Below the pieces are notes generated by a model that had not been told where the DNA came from, did no database searches, and saw nothing but the letters and a program-made list of their open reading frames with translations. A program made the translations under genes and the position numbers. A stretch of DNA of 64,000 nucleotides, from positions 806,001 to 870,000 of the forward strand of contig NZ_OZ032148.1 of the NCBI RefSeq assembly GCF_964026495.1, in the 5' to 3' direction. Shown one piece after another: positions 30,200-39,833 of this stretch. Numbering within the stretch: position 1 is the stretch's first letter; each line of letters opens with the position of its first letter. Source of the stretch: Arsenophonus sp964026495. Lineage in GTDB: Bacteria > Pseudomonadota > Gammaproteobacteria > Enterobacterales > Enterobacteriaceae.

Positions 30200-30604
30200 A
30201 ATTTTATATTATAACTTGCAAAAAAAACGACAATTTTATTGATAATAAGCGAATTATTATATATAGTATTATATACTTTTCTTAAAGTATTTTTATACTA
30301 AATTTAGTTTTTAATTAAAATATTTTTATGTAATTAATAAATATCAATTTATTTACAATACACACATCACTTTTTTTTAAAGTTCTAAAGTATCATTTAA
30401 TAGCATCATTAGTATGCTAACATATTTTAATAGCATCAGTATATTACTAAATAAATATATTTATACGGTTAAAAAAATATCTTTAAAATAATATACATTA
30501 CACAAATTTATCAATTAACAATAAAAAACAAATGATCTATAATCTTCATATTTGCTATATCTATTAGAATAAAAAATATAAATTCACAAACATTAAATTC
30601 TACT

Positions 30605-32263
30605 ATGTCTAAAATCTCGCAAAAAATGTTAGTTACCTGTGCTTTACCTTATGCTAATGGTGCAATTCATCTCGGTCATCTTTTAGAACATATTCAAGCA
30701 GATATTTGGGTACGTTACCATCGTATGCGTGGAAAAGAAGTCTATTTTATCTGCGCTGATGACGCACATGGTACCCCAATCATGCTTAAAGCTCAACAAT
30801 TAAACATTGAACCAGAAATAATGATTAACGCAATCAAAAAAGAACATGAACAAGATCTTGCAGCTTTTTTTATAAGTTATGATAATTACCATTCAACTCA
30901 TAGTATAGAAAACAAGATATTCTCTGAAAAAATTTTTTTAGAATTAAAAAAAAATGGCTACATAAAAAGCAAAATAATTGCACAACCTTATGATCCTATA
31001 AAAGGTCTTTTCCTTCCAGATAGATTTATTAAAGGAACTTGTCCAATATGTTCTGCACCTCATCAATATGGTGATCATTGTGAATTATGTGGTGCTACTT
31101 ATAGTTCAACAAAGCTCATTGATCCATATTCAGTCATTTCTGGTGCCACCCCTGAAATACGCAATACAAAACATTTTTTCTTTGATTTACCAGCATTTAG
31201 CCATATATTACAAAATTGGATAAAATCAGATGCTTTACATAAACACGTTCGAAACAAAACACAAGAATGGTTTACGAATGGATTGCAACAATGGGATATT
31301 ACTCGCGATGCCCCTTACTTTGGTTTTCAAATACCAGACGAAAAAAACAAATATTTTTATGTCTGGTTAGATGCACCTGTTGGCTATATAAGTACATTTA
31401 AAAATCTATGTAAAAAACAAACAAACATTGATTTTGATACTTATTGGAAAAAAAATACAAGTACTGATCTTTATCATTTTATTGGTAAAGATATTATTTA
31501 CTTCCATACTTTATTTTGGCCAGCAATATTAGAAGGTATAAATTATCGTAAACCTACAAATATACTAGTTCATGGTTATTTAACAATAAATGGAACTAAA
31601 ATGTCAAAATCACGTGGTACTTTCATTACTGCACGTTCTTATTTAGAATACTTTGATCCTGATTGTTTACGATACTATTATGCAGCTAAATTATCATCAG
31701 GCATCAATGATATTGATCTGAATTTAATTGATTTAGTACATACCATCAACAGCTACATAGTTAATAAAGTCGTCAATATTGCAGCACGAAATGCTAGTTT
31801 TATTACTAAACGATTTCAAGGAAAATTATCATCTCGTCTTGCAGAACCAGCTATTTATGCAAAATTTATTTTAGCAGAAAAAAAAATTGGCCAAGCGTTC
31901 TCTGATCGTGAATATAACAAAGTAATTCATGAAATTATGCTTCTTGCTGATTTAGCTAATCGATATATTGATAATCAAGCACCTTGGATTCTTGCTAAAA
32001 AAGAAAACAAAGAAAAAGAATTACACGACATATGTTCTATGGGAATTAATTTATTTCGTGTTTTAATGACTTATCTGAAACCTGTATTACCTGGATTAAG
32101 CAGTCGTACAGAAAAATTTTTGAATATTTCACTTTACTGGAAAGATATAGAAAATCCTTTATTAAATCATGAAATCACTCCATTTAAAAAATTATTTCAA
32201 CGTATTGACATACATCAAGCAACAGAAATGCTAGAAAAATCTTCAAAAAAAAATACAAATTAA
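30605..32263 (+). CDS. metG: Methionine-tRNA ligase, short core form
   Basis: Class I synthetase charging initiator and elongator tRNA-Met. HLGHLLEHIQAD gives the HIGH-type motif (about 22-33). A knuckle with four cysteines, CPIC...CELC (about 142-158), binds zinc, and KMSKSRGTF (about 333) is the KMSKS loop. The protein is 552 residues, ending where the E. coli catalytic plus anticodon-binding core ends. The roughly 125-residue C-terminal Trbp111-like dimerisation domain of the 677-residue E. coli enzyme is absent. Truncated E. coli MetRS of about this length is known to be active as a monomer. There are two nine-A runs inside the gene (30946-30954, 32245-32253), both in frame; the second lies six codons before the end. 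Confidence 0.95.
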   Translation: MSKISQKMLVTCALPYANGAIHLGHLLEHIQADIWVRYHRMRGKEVYFICADDAHGTPIMLKAQQLNIEPEIMINAIKKEHEQDLAAFFISYDNYHSTHSIENKIFSEKIFLELKKNGYIKSKIIAQPYDPIKGLFLPDRFIKGTCPICSAPHQYGDHCELCGATYSSTKLIDPYSVISGATPEIRNTKHFFFDLPAFSHILQNWIKSDALHKHVRNKTQEWFTNGLQQWDITRDAPYFGFQIPDEKNKYFYVWLDAPVGYISTFKNLCKKQTNIDFDTYWKKNTSTDLYHFIGKDIIYFHTLFWPAILEGINYRKPTNILVHGYLTINGTKMSKSRGTFITARSYLEYFDPDCLRYYYAAKLSSGINDIDLNLIDLVHTINSYIVNKVVNIAARNASFITKRFQGKLSSRLAEPAIYAKFILAEKKIGQAFSDREYNKVIHEIMLLADLANRYIDNQAPWILAKKENKEKELHDICSMGINLFRVLMTYLKPVLPGLSSRTEKFLNISLYWKDIENPLLNHEITPFKKLFQRIDIHQATEMLEKSSKKNTN

Positions 32264-33245
32264 TATTTATATTCATATTCATAAAAAAACAAAATTTTAA
32301 ATTAATATCAAATACTATTTTTTTATTTGATTGAATCTAAACAGATATCATAACTAAATAATAAAAATATAAAAATATTTTAGTATTAAAATAACACTTA
32401 AATAAACATATTCCTTAATATTATAAATATTAAAAAGTTCCAAATAAATCATAAAATATGAATTTACTTATCATATTTTCATTAAAAATATATTAAACTG
32501 AACCGTTCATCTTAAATGCTAAAAATTATTTTACACAATATTAAATGTATATACATATAATAAAAAACTAATACTTAACTTTAATATAAATTAATAAAAT
32601 ATAAAAATATTCAACTACATTCTAATATACATTCTAATAAATAATATTTATATTAAATATGTATCACAAAAATAATAAAAACAAATATTTAATCTTTTAA
32701 TTTTACATTAATAACACTGACTTAATGTATACTTATTTACTCTCTCATTAGATATGATTTAGAAAAAATTATATTAATTTATTAAAAATAAATACCTAAA
32801 ATATTTTTATAATTTTTGTATTTTTTGATAAAATAATAAAAGCATTTTTTATCAATACAAAAATAATTATCATTAGCAAATTAATGTTTTATAATTATTT
32901 AATAAAATATTAATTTATCAATAATTACATTCAATTATTTTTAAAAAAAATAAATAATCAATAAATCATTATGATTAATATTTTATTTTTGTAAAATTAT
33001 CACGTGAAAATAAGTTAGAATTTACCAAATATATTATATAATATTTATTTTGTAATATAAAAATATTTTTAAATATTTATAAAATATATCCTCAAAAAAA
33101 ATATGAACTTTAAAAAACTATTTGCAAAAAAATAAAATATACAATATTTAATATAAATTAGATAAAATATAACAAATTTTTTTTACAAACTTATGTACTT
33201 TGTATAAATATACAAAACATATTTTTTATCAAAATATTATTTTAA
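32264..33245. other. Gene-free spacer between convergent metG and folE
   Basis: These 982 bp are AT-rich, with no coding similarity. A 12-bp perfect tandem duplication, TACATTCTAATA twice, is at 32616-32639. No clear terminator stem for either convergent gene is visible. Confidence 0.5.
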
Positions 33246-33923
33246 TTAATTACGCAAACGAGAAACATTACGTAAAAATTCTTGACGAGTATCATGACTA
33301 GATTTAAACAAACCACCAAGAGATGTTGTCATGGTACTACTTGTCATATCATGTATTCCTCTAGCTTTAACACAATAATGAATAGCATCAATAGAAACAG
33401 CAACATTAATAGTATTTAACAATGTCTGTAATGCAATTAATATTTGTTGTGTTAAACGTTCTTGAACTTGTGGTCTATTAGAAAAAAATTGAACAATACG
33501 ATTAATTTTTGATAATCCAATGAGTTTATCTTTTGGAAGATAAGCTACAGTTGCTGTTCCATCAATTGTAATAAAATGATGTTCACAAAAACTCGTAAGT
33601 GTAATATAACGTACAGTAACCATTTCATCAACATCCATTTTGTTTTCAATTAAAGTAATTTTAGGAAAATTGTTATAATCTAATCCTGAAAAAATTTCAT
33701 CAATATACATTTTAGCAACACGTTCCGGTGTTTTTACCAAACTATCATTGTTTAAATCAAGATTTAGTAAACACATAATTTTGTACATACATTTTTTAAT
33801 CTTCCGTTTACGTTGATTATCAAACAATGATTTAGCATAAAAAGGTGTTTCAATACCAGAATTTTCTAATGCTTTACGAACAAGATCTGCTTCTTCAGAT
33901 AAAGATGACATATTTTTCCCCAA
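33246..33923 (-). CDS. folE: GTP cyclohydrolase I
   Basis: Opens and rearranges GTP to 7,8-dihydroneopterin triphosphate, the entry step of folate synthesis. Zinc ligands and catalytic His are in SFCEHHFITIDG (Cys, His-His) and IHYCVKARGIHD (second Cys). KLIGLSKINRIVQFF and RPQVQERLTQQI are the tunnel-fold signatures. The length of 225 is close to E. coli (222). Retention together with a complete biotin operon and pdxH fits B-vitamin supply, but the rest of the folate pathway is not in this window. It stands alone between two long spacers. Confidence 0.95.
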   Translation of the reverse strand: MGKNMSSLSEEADLVRKALENSGIETPFYAKSLFDNQRKRKIKKCMYKIMCLLNLDLNNDSLVKTPERVAKMYIDEIFSGLDYNNFPKITLIENKMDVDEMVTVRYITLTSFCEHHFITIDGTATVAYLPKDKLIGLSKINRIVQFFSNRPQVQERLTQQILIALQTLLNTINVAVSIDAIHYCVKARGIHDMTSSTMTTSLGGLFKSSHDTRQEFLRNVSRLRN

Positions 33924-35160
33924 TAAATAATTTTTAAATTAAAAATATAAAACGATACTTTCACAACTGAATTTTTATAAATTTGTTACAAAAATATATT
34001 TTATGATCAATATTTTTAAATGCTTGAATACTTATACCTCAAAAAACATTCACAGTATATTTTTTAAAATGATAGCAATCAATACCATTACATACAGAAT
34101 TAAATAAATTTTCAAAAATCAAAAAAATAAAAAATTGTTTTAAATATTATGATACATATATTTAAATATATTTAATAATAAATAATGCACAATGTTAATT
34201 CAAGAAATGAAAATAAATTATATTTTAATATAAAAAATTTAGCAAAATTTAATAATCAAAAATATTAATAAATAATAAAAAATATTTTTATATATTAAAT
34301 ATTTTTAAAAACCTTAATATTAAAAAATATTGTATCAAAAAAAACTAATTAAAAATAAAATTACATATTGATTAATTAATCAAAAAATTTTAATAAAAAA
34401 TATTTTTATAAAATATTTTATATAATTCATTTTATATATTTATTCACTTATTAATATAATTTAATTTTACTTAAATTTTTTTTTAAAAAAATATTTTTAA
34501 AATTTTTTCCATAAATCATCATACATATTTTTTATATATAAACATATTAATTATTTTTATAAAATTATTAATAAATTAATACTTATTTAAAATTTAATAA
34601 AAATATTATTTAATATAATTTATAAAAAATAATGAAATAATATTTTATTACCAATAAAAATTAACGATCTTCATACATATCTCCTATTTATTTCTTTATC
34701 ATAATAAACTTTAAAATTAATTTAGATATAAAATACACATAATAATAATTATTATTGATATAATTAAAAAAAATACAAACAAAAAAAAATCAATTCAAAG
34801 AATAGAAAGTAACACAATGATCATTAAAGATCATATTTTTAGTAATTAGAATATTGAAAAAATGATAACTAAATTTATAAAAATAAATAAATACACAAGT
34901 ACATTATGATAATATTCATTTTAAAAAAATATTAAATTGATAATAAATATTTTTCTAAAAAATATATCTATACAAAAAACATTATTTTAATAATGTTATA
35001 TAATTTTATAAAAATTTAAATATTTTTTTTAATAAAAATTAAAAAAAATATTTGTTTATATTTTTTTATGTAATAATTGTTCATACAATTAAGTAAAAAT
35101 GTTATTACTAAATTCACATTTAATTTTATATAATTTTTATATTTATTAAGGATATATTTA
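33924..35160. other. Long gene-free spacer between divergent folE and rhtA
   Basis: These 1237 bp hold nothing recognisable. This is among the most A/T-pure stretches, with many short A- and T-runs. A good Shine-Dalgarno (AAGGA, 8 nt spacing) marks the end of the spacer ahead of rhtA. Confidence 0.5.
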
Positions 35161-36033
35161 ATGTTGTTTTTCTTACATCACAAACCAAAAACACTTTTAC
35201 CAATATTATTATTACTTTTAGCAATGATATCCATACAAAGTGGTGCTTCATTGGCCAAAAGTTTATTTCCCACTATTAGTGCACTTGGCGTAACAACACT
35301 TCGATTATTTTTGGCAACAATTATTTTATTTATTATCTTTAAACCATGGCGAAAAAAAATACGTGGGTATTTACTAAAAGATTTACTAATTTATGGAATA
35401 TCTTTAGGTTTAATGAATTTTTTATTTTATTTATCGCTAGAGAGAATACCATTAGGTATTGTAGTTGCATTGGAATTTACTGGTCCACTAACTGTCGCAA
35501 TGTTTTCTTCAAGACGTCCAATTGATTTTCTTTGGATATCAATGATTATTATTGGATTAGCATTTTTATTTCCTAGAGGAAATAACATTAATAATTTAGA
35601 TATAATTGGAATAATTTATGCTTTATCTGCAGGTGTTTGCTGGGGTATGTATATTATTTTTGGACAACGTGCTGGTGCAGGATATGGAACAGAAACTGTA
35701 GCTTTGGGTTCATTTATTTCTACATTAATTTTTTTTCCTATTAGTTTATTTACAGTTGGTATCAAACAATTGCTTGATTTCTCAATTCTTCCTATTGCAC
35801 TTGCTGTGGCTATTTTATCTACTGCATTTCCTTATACCATTGAAATGTTTGCATTAACCAGAATTCCAACAAAAACATTTGGTGCCTTAATGAGTTTAGA
35901 ACCTGCAATGGGTGCTTTTATGGGTATGATATTTCTTAATGAAAAATTATTTTTTACTCAATGGTTAGCATTATTTTGTATAATTGGAGCATCAATTGGT
36001 TCAACATTAAGTATAAAAAAAAAGAAGCTATGA
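35161..36033 (+). CDS. rhtA: Threonine/homoserine exporter RhtA (EamA family)
   Basis: Inner-membrane drug/metabolite-superfamily exporter with ten helices in two EamA repeats. The match to E. coli RhtA is extensive: SIQSGASLAKSLFP, ALEFTGPLTVAMFSSRRPID, LAVAILSTAFPYTIEM and RIPTKTFGALMSLEPAMGA are family-specific. The length of 290 compares with 295. It begins with ATG at 35161 behind an AAGGA site. The last codons contain a nine-A run (36015-36023), in frame. Retention of an amino-acid exporter by a reduced symbiont could reflect metabolite release to the host or detoxification; sequence does not decide this. Confidence 0.92.
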   Translation: MLFFLHHKPKTLLPILLLLLAMISIQSGASLAKSLFPTISALGVTTLRLFLATIILFIIFKPWRKKIRGYLLKDLLIYGISLGLMNFLFYLSLERIPLGIVVALEFTGPLTVAMFSSRRPIDFLWISMIIIGLAFLFPRGNNINNLDIIGIIYALSAGVCWGMYIIFGQRAGAGYGTETVALGSFISTLIFFPISLFTVGIKQLLDFSILPIALAVAILSTAFPYTIEMFALTRIPTKTFGALMSLEPAMGAFMGMIFLNEKLFFTQWLALFCIIGASIGSTLSIKKKKL

Positions 36034-36354
36034 ACCAAATTTCACAATAAAACATTCAAGAAATTATTTATTATAATAAATATTAGATTATAATTTTTGA
36101 ATATTATTGTCTTATTTTTATTGTTGATGTTATTTTATTATATCTTCACGTATTTTTTTATTTATTTTAAAAAATAACACTAATAATTTTTCTTTTAAAA
36201 AACTATATTACGATACATTTCGAATAAAAAAATATTTTTTAATATTATTTCTAACTCTTTTTAAGAAGATCAAAAAAAAAGAGTAGATTTTTTATATCAT
36301 AAAAATATAAATTATCATAAAACATTTTAATTGATCAAATTGTAATATAAAAAT
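36034..36354. other. Spacer between convergent rhtA and sseA
   Basis: These 321 bp are A/T-rich. An imperfect inverted repeat, CTCTTTTTAAGAAG followed by AAAAAAAAGAG (about 36250-36282), could act as a weak bidirectional terminator, but the pairing is poor. Confidence 0.4.
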
Positions 36355-37194
36355 TTATTTGGACTCAATAGGTAAATTATTATCTTTCCCCCATTCTGCC
36401 CAAGATCCATCATAAAGTTTTACTTTATTGTTTCCTAAAATTATCAATGCAAGCAATACCACTGCAGCTGTCATGCCTGATCCACAACTAGTTACAGTGG
36501 GCATACTAATATTAACACCTTGTTTATAAAAAATAGCATTTAATTTTTTTGGTTTTTTATAGCAACCTTTATGAACCAACCAAAACCAAGGTACATTTTT
36601 ACTACCAGGAATATGCCCCATTCTTAATCCTGGACGTGGTTCTGGCTTTTTTGCATTAAAACGTGCAGTTGTACGAGCATCAATAAATTGAATATCTGAT
36701 TTCCATAAAAAAGATAAAACTTCTTTTTTTGATAATACATGATTACTAAGATATGTAATAACAAAACGTTGTTTTTTTCTTACAGCAGAAATACCAGATT
36801 CTAAAAAATAGCCAGCTTTTTCCCATCTACTTAATCCACCAGATAAAATTTTAACATGATTGCACCCGAATATTTTAAAAGTCCACCATGCTCTAGGCGC
36901 AGAGAATAAATCACCTTGATCATAAAGAATTACTTGATGAGTATTACTAATACCTAATTCTTCAACCATATTATTAAAAGTTATTTTATCTGGTAACATA
37001 TGTGGTAAATGAGCATACCTATCACATATATCTAAATTAAAAAATTGTGCACTAGGGATATGTTTTTTATAAAACAAATATTGATAATCTATTTTTTCTA
37101 ATGGCTTTCTCGAAGAGACATCAAGAATAACAACATTTTTATCTTTTATATGATCATAAAACCATTTTGGAGTAACAAAAAATCTTTCGTACAT
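36355..37194 (-). CDS. sseA: 3-mercaptopyruvate sulfurtransferase
   Basis: Two-domain rhodanese that transfers sulfur from 3-mercaptopyruvate to thiophilic acceptors such as cyanide or thiols. The N-terminal inactive rhodanese domain (about 1-140) includes VILDVSSRKP and ILYDQGDLFSAPRAWW. The C-terminal domain includes RPGLRMGHIPGSKNVPW and the active-site loop CGSGMTA, the CG(S/T)GxTA pattern of mercaptopyruvate-specific enzymes rather than thiosulfate rhodaneses. The length of 279 matches E. coli SseA (281). It stands alone. It may serve sulfur mobilisation alongside the incomplete suf system. Confidence 0.93.
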   Translation of the reverse strand: MYERFFVTPKWFYDHIKDKNVVILDVSSRKPLEKIDYQYLFYKKHIPSAQFFNLDICDRYAHLPHMLPDKITFNNMVEELGISNTHQVILYDQGDLFSAPRAWWTFKIFGCNHVKILSGGLSRWEKAGYFLESGISAVRKKQRFVITYLSNHVLSKKEVLSFLWKSDIQFIDARTTARFNAKKPEPRPGLRMGHIPGSKNVPWFWLVHKGCYKKPKKLNAIFYKQGVNISMPTVTSCGSGMTAAVVLLALIILGNNKVKLYDGSWAEWGKDNNLPIESK

Positions 37195-37958
37195 AAGTAC
37201 TCCATGATGTAAACTAATAACTATTATAGTTATATCCTTTAAAAATTAAATATTTAATTGATTTCGTAAAAAATAAAATCAGAAAAATTTTTTTTATAAA
37301 TCTATAAATTAAATTTTTATATTAAATATATCTTACTTTTTAATGCATGACATATAAAAATGTATAGATGAACAAAATTTAATTTTATTATAAAATCTAA
37401 TGATTATTAATTTTTATTAGTTTTCTAAAAATTTTATAAAAATATTTAATAAATATATTAATAAATATTCTGTTAATATACATTTTTTAGTTTAATATAT
37501 TATGTACTTTGCTAAGTATCAAAAGAAATTTTAAAACAAATATAAAAATCAAATTTTATTAAAAATAATAAACATATTTTAATTTTAATTACAAATAAAA
37601 TATAAATATATTTTTAATATAATATAAAAAATAAGATTTATATTATTCAAATACATAAAGTTAAAGTATATTTTTTTAAAAAATAAAAGCAAAAAATACA
37701 ATAAAAATTAATAATCAATAATATAATAAAAATACAAAAAATTCTTCTTTCATATCATTTTAATATCAAAAATAACCTTGATATATCAGTAATAAAAAGC
37801 AATTTTTTAAAAAAATATTTTTTATCTAACTTATCTCTAAAAAATAACATCAAAAAACATAAAAAATTATAAAATAACCTAGCGTTATCATTACTACTAG
37901 GTTATTTATTTAAAAAATAATATTAAAAAAAAAGAGAAACTAATATTTTATTTTTCAA
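37195..37958. other. Spacer between ybhL and sseA
   Basis: These 764 bp have no coding similarity. At the end nearest ybhL is the stem-loop at 37872-37907, listed separately. Confidence 0.5.
37872..37907 (-). terminator. Rho-independent terminator of ybhL
   Basis: On the minus strand AAATAACCTAG pairs perfectly with CTAGGTTATTT around a 14-base loop, followed by a T-rich stretch (TTTTATAATTTTTT). It lies about 50 bp past the ybhL stop. It is one of only two clear terminator hairpins in the window. Confidence 0.78.
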
Positions 37959-38669
37959 TTAACGTCGATCAGCCGCAATACGCAATAACATTAAAAACAA
38001 ATTAATAAAATCTAAATAAAGTGTCAATGCGCCAACAATAGCATATTTACGCATATTATCTTGATCTGAAGCATCAATTTGACTACCCATATTTTTTAGT
38101 TTTTGAGTATCATAAGCAGTTAAAGCAGAAAACACTAATACAGCAAAATAACTGATCATTAACATTAAACCAGCACTTCTTAACCAAATATTTACCAATG
38201 AAGCAATAATTATACCTATTATCGCCATAAATAAAAATATGCTCATACCACTTAAGTTACGTTTTGTACTATATCCATATAAACTAAGGGAACCGAACAT
38301 AGCTGCTGTTATAAAGAAAGTACTAACAACAGAAGCACCTGTATAAGAAATCAAAACTAAGGAAGTTGTTATTCCTGTTAGCATTGAATACAACATAAAC
38401 ATTGCCGTTGCTGCACCTGCACTTAATGTAGGCAATAAAAAAGATAACCCTATCACTAATCCAATTTCAGCAATAATCAGTCCTATCAGCACCCAACTAT
38501 GCATTGCTAAATACGTAATAATATTGCTATTATTAACAGCATACCAAGAAACAAAAGTTGTTAATAACAAACCTACTGTCATCCAACCATATACTTGAGA
38601 CATATAAGTTTGAATTCCCGCTCCAGCCCGCTGGATGATTGAATCATTTCTATGATCAAATAAATCCAT
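37959..38669 (-). CDS. ybhL: Bax inhibitor-1 family membrane protein YbhL
   Basis: Seven-helix inner-membrane protein of the BI-1/TMBIM family; members are pH-sensitive calcium leak channels, but the bacterial role is not settled. SDSIIQ-like N-terminus, RAGAGIQTYMSQVYGWMTVG, SLYGYSTKRNLSG and the C-terminal LTAYDTQKLKNMGSQI plus GALTLYLDFINLFLMLLRI closely match E. coli YbhL rather than YccA. The frame is open to an ATG at 38687, but AAGGA eight bases before the ATG at 38669 and the family alignment put the start there (236 residues). Its neighbour bioD echoes the E. coli ybhL...bio neighbourhood after loss of uvrB and the moa genes. Confidence 0.9.
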   Translation of the reverse strand: MDLFDHRNDSIIQRAGAGIQTYMSQVYGWMTVGLLLTTFVSWYAVNNSNIITYLAMHSWVLIGLIIAEIGLVIGLSFLLPTLSAGAATAMFMLYSMLTGITTSLVLISYTGASVVSTFFITAAMFGSLSLYGYSTKRNLSGMSIFLFMAIIGIIIASLVNIWLRSAGLMLMISYFAVLVFSALTAYDTQKLKNMGSQIDASDQDNMRKYAIVGALTLYLDFINLFLMLLRIAADRR

Positions 38670-39140
38670 AATGATTATCCTTATCACTGTAGTTAAAGAT
38701 AAAGCTATTTAAAATAATAAATAACTCAGTAAACTTCAAAAAAGAATATCATGTTTTTTTTAAAAAGTCATTAATTAACATTAACTAATTATTAAAATTT
38801 TAAAAACACATCGTTAGAAAAAACAATAAGCATTACTAATATATATACTTTTGAATATAATGAACATTATTTTTATAATAAAATACTTGTTAAAAAATAA
38901 CAAATAAGGTCTTTGAATATCTAGAAAAATAACTATATAATATTATTAATTATAATGTATACATTCTTAATTATTCAATTTTTTTTAAAAAATATCAAAA
39001 TTTAGTGTTTCTATAAAAAAATAAAAATTTAACAATATAAATAATAATGACTTATTTTATCATAAAAAATCATCAAAAAATTTATCTATAATTATTATAT
39101 ACAAAAAAAATTACTCAAAAATAATTTTAAATACCATAAT
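38670..39140. other. Spacer where uvrB and moa genes would lie
   Basis: In E. coli uvrB, ybhK and moaABCDE separate bioD from ybhL. These 471 bp contain none of them and no recognisable remnant. Confidence 0.5.
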
Positions 39141-39833
39141 CTAAAAATTAACTCGATCTAATATTTTAGAAAACTTTATAAATTTTCCGATAAAATTAGA
39201 TTCCCAATTAGGACAATATGGGATTACTCCCAAGCATGGAACAGATAATTGTTTTTGTAATGTTAATAAATAATCTGCTTCATATTTTTCTGAAAGAATG
39301 ATTTTATTAGCAATCCACCCGATTAAAAATAAACCACTATTTTTAATAGCTTGCGCAGTTAATATCGCGTGATTAATACAACCTAATTTTATTCCTACAG
39401 TTAATATAACTGGTAATTGTTGCTCTATTACCCAATCAGCAAAAGTTTTTTCGAATGAAAATGGTGTATACCAACCACCAGCCCCCTCAATAATGATCCA
39501 ATTAGCACAATCTTTTAATTTTTGTAATCCTGTAGTCATTATTTTACAATCTATAAATCCACCTGCTCTTTGAGCAGCTATATTAGGTGATGTAGCATCT
39601 AAAAAAACAATAGGATTGACATCATTATAACTAAGATTTACAGTGCTATTTTTCCTTAAAAGCTCAGCATCTAAATTTCTTAAACCGAAAACTGATTGTT
39701 TACTACCTGCAGCTATAGGTTTATAACCTGCTGTTTTATAACCCCTGTATGATGCAGCCTGCAATAATGCACAACTAACAACAGTTTTTCCAATATCCGT
39801 ATCAGTTCCAGTTAAGAAAAAATATTTATTCAC
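39141..39833 (-). CDS. bioD: Dethiobiotin synthetase
   Basis: ATP-dependent closure of the ureido ring from 7,8-diaminopelargonate and CO2. The P-loop is FLTGTDTDIGKTVVSCALLQ. AGYKPIAAGS, IIEGAGGWYTPFS and VGIKLGCINHAILTAQAI follow, as in E. coli BioD1. The frame opens at an ATG at 39854, but homology starts at the GTG 39833 (VNKYFFLTG) with a GGAA nine bases upstream. That GTG overlaps the bioC stop by eight bases (GTGAATAA), exactly as the bioC start overlaps bioF, so I prefer 39833 (230 residues). It is the last gene of bioBFCD. Confidence 0.92.
   Translation of the reverse strand: MNKYFFLTGTDTDIGKTVVSCALLQAASYRGYKTAGYKPIAAGSKQSVFGLRNLDAELLRKNSTVNLSYNDVNPIVFLDATSPNIAAQRAGGFIDCKIMTTGLQKLKDCANWIIIEGAGGWYTPFSFEKTFADWVIEQQLPVILTVGIKLGCINHAILTAQAIKNSGLFLIGWIANKIILSEKYEADYLLTLQKQLSVPCLGVIPYCPNWESNFIGKFIKFSKILDRVNF

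Larger units (their letters stand above)
29661..30604. other. Repeat-rich spacer between divergent udk and metG
   Basis: There is no gene. This is the richest cluster of short duplications in the window: a 20-bp pair at 29836-29875, an 18-bp pair at 30140-30175 and a 14/10-bp partial pair at 30176-30199. Promoters for udk and metG must lie here but cannot be singled out. Confidence 0.55.

Noticed and set aside
29821..30200. CRISPR-like appearance of clustered repeats
   Set aside because: The repeats are adjacent two-copy duplications of unrelated units without regular spacers, and no cas genes are present.
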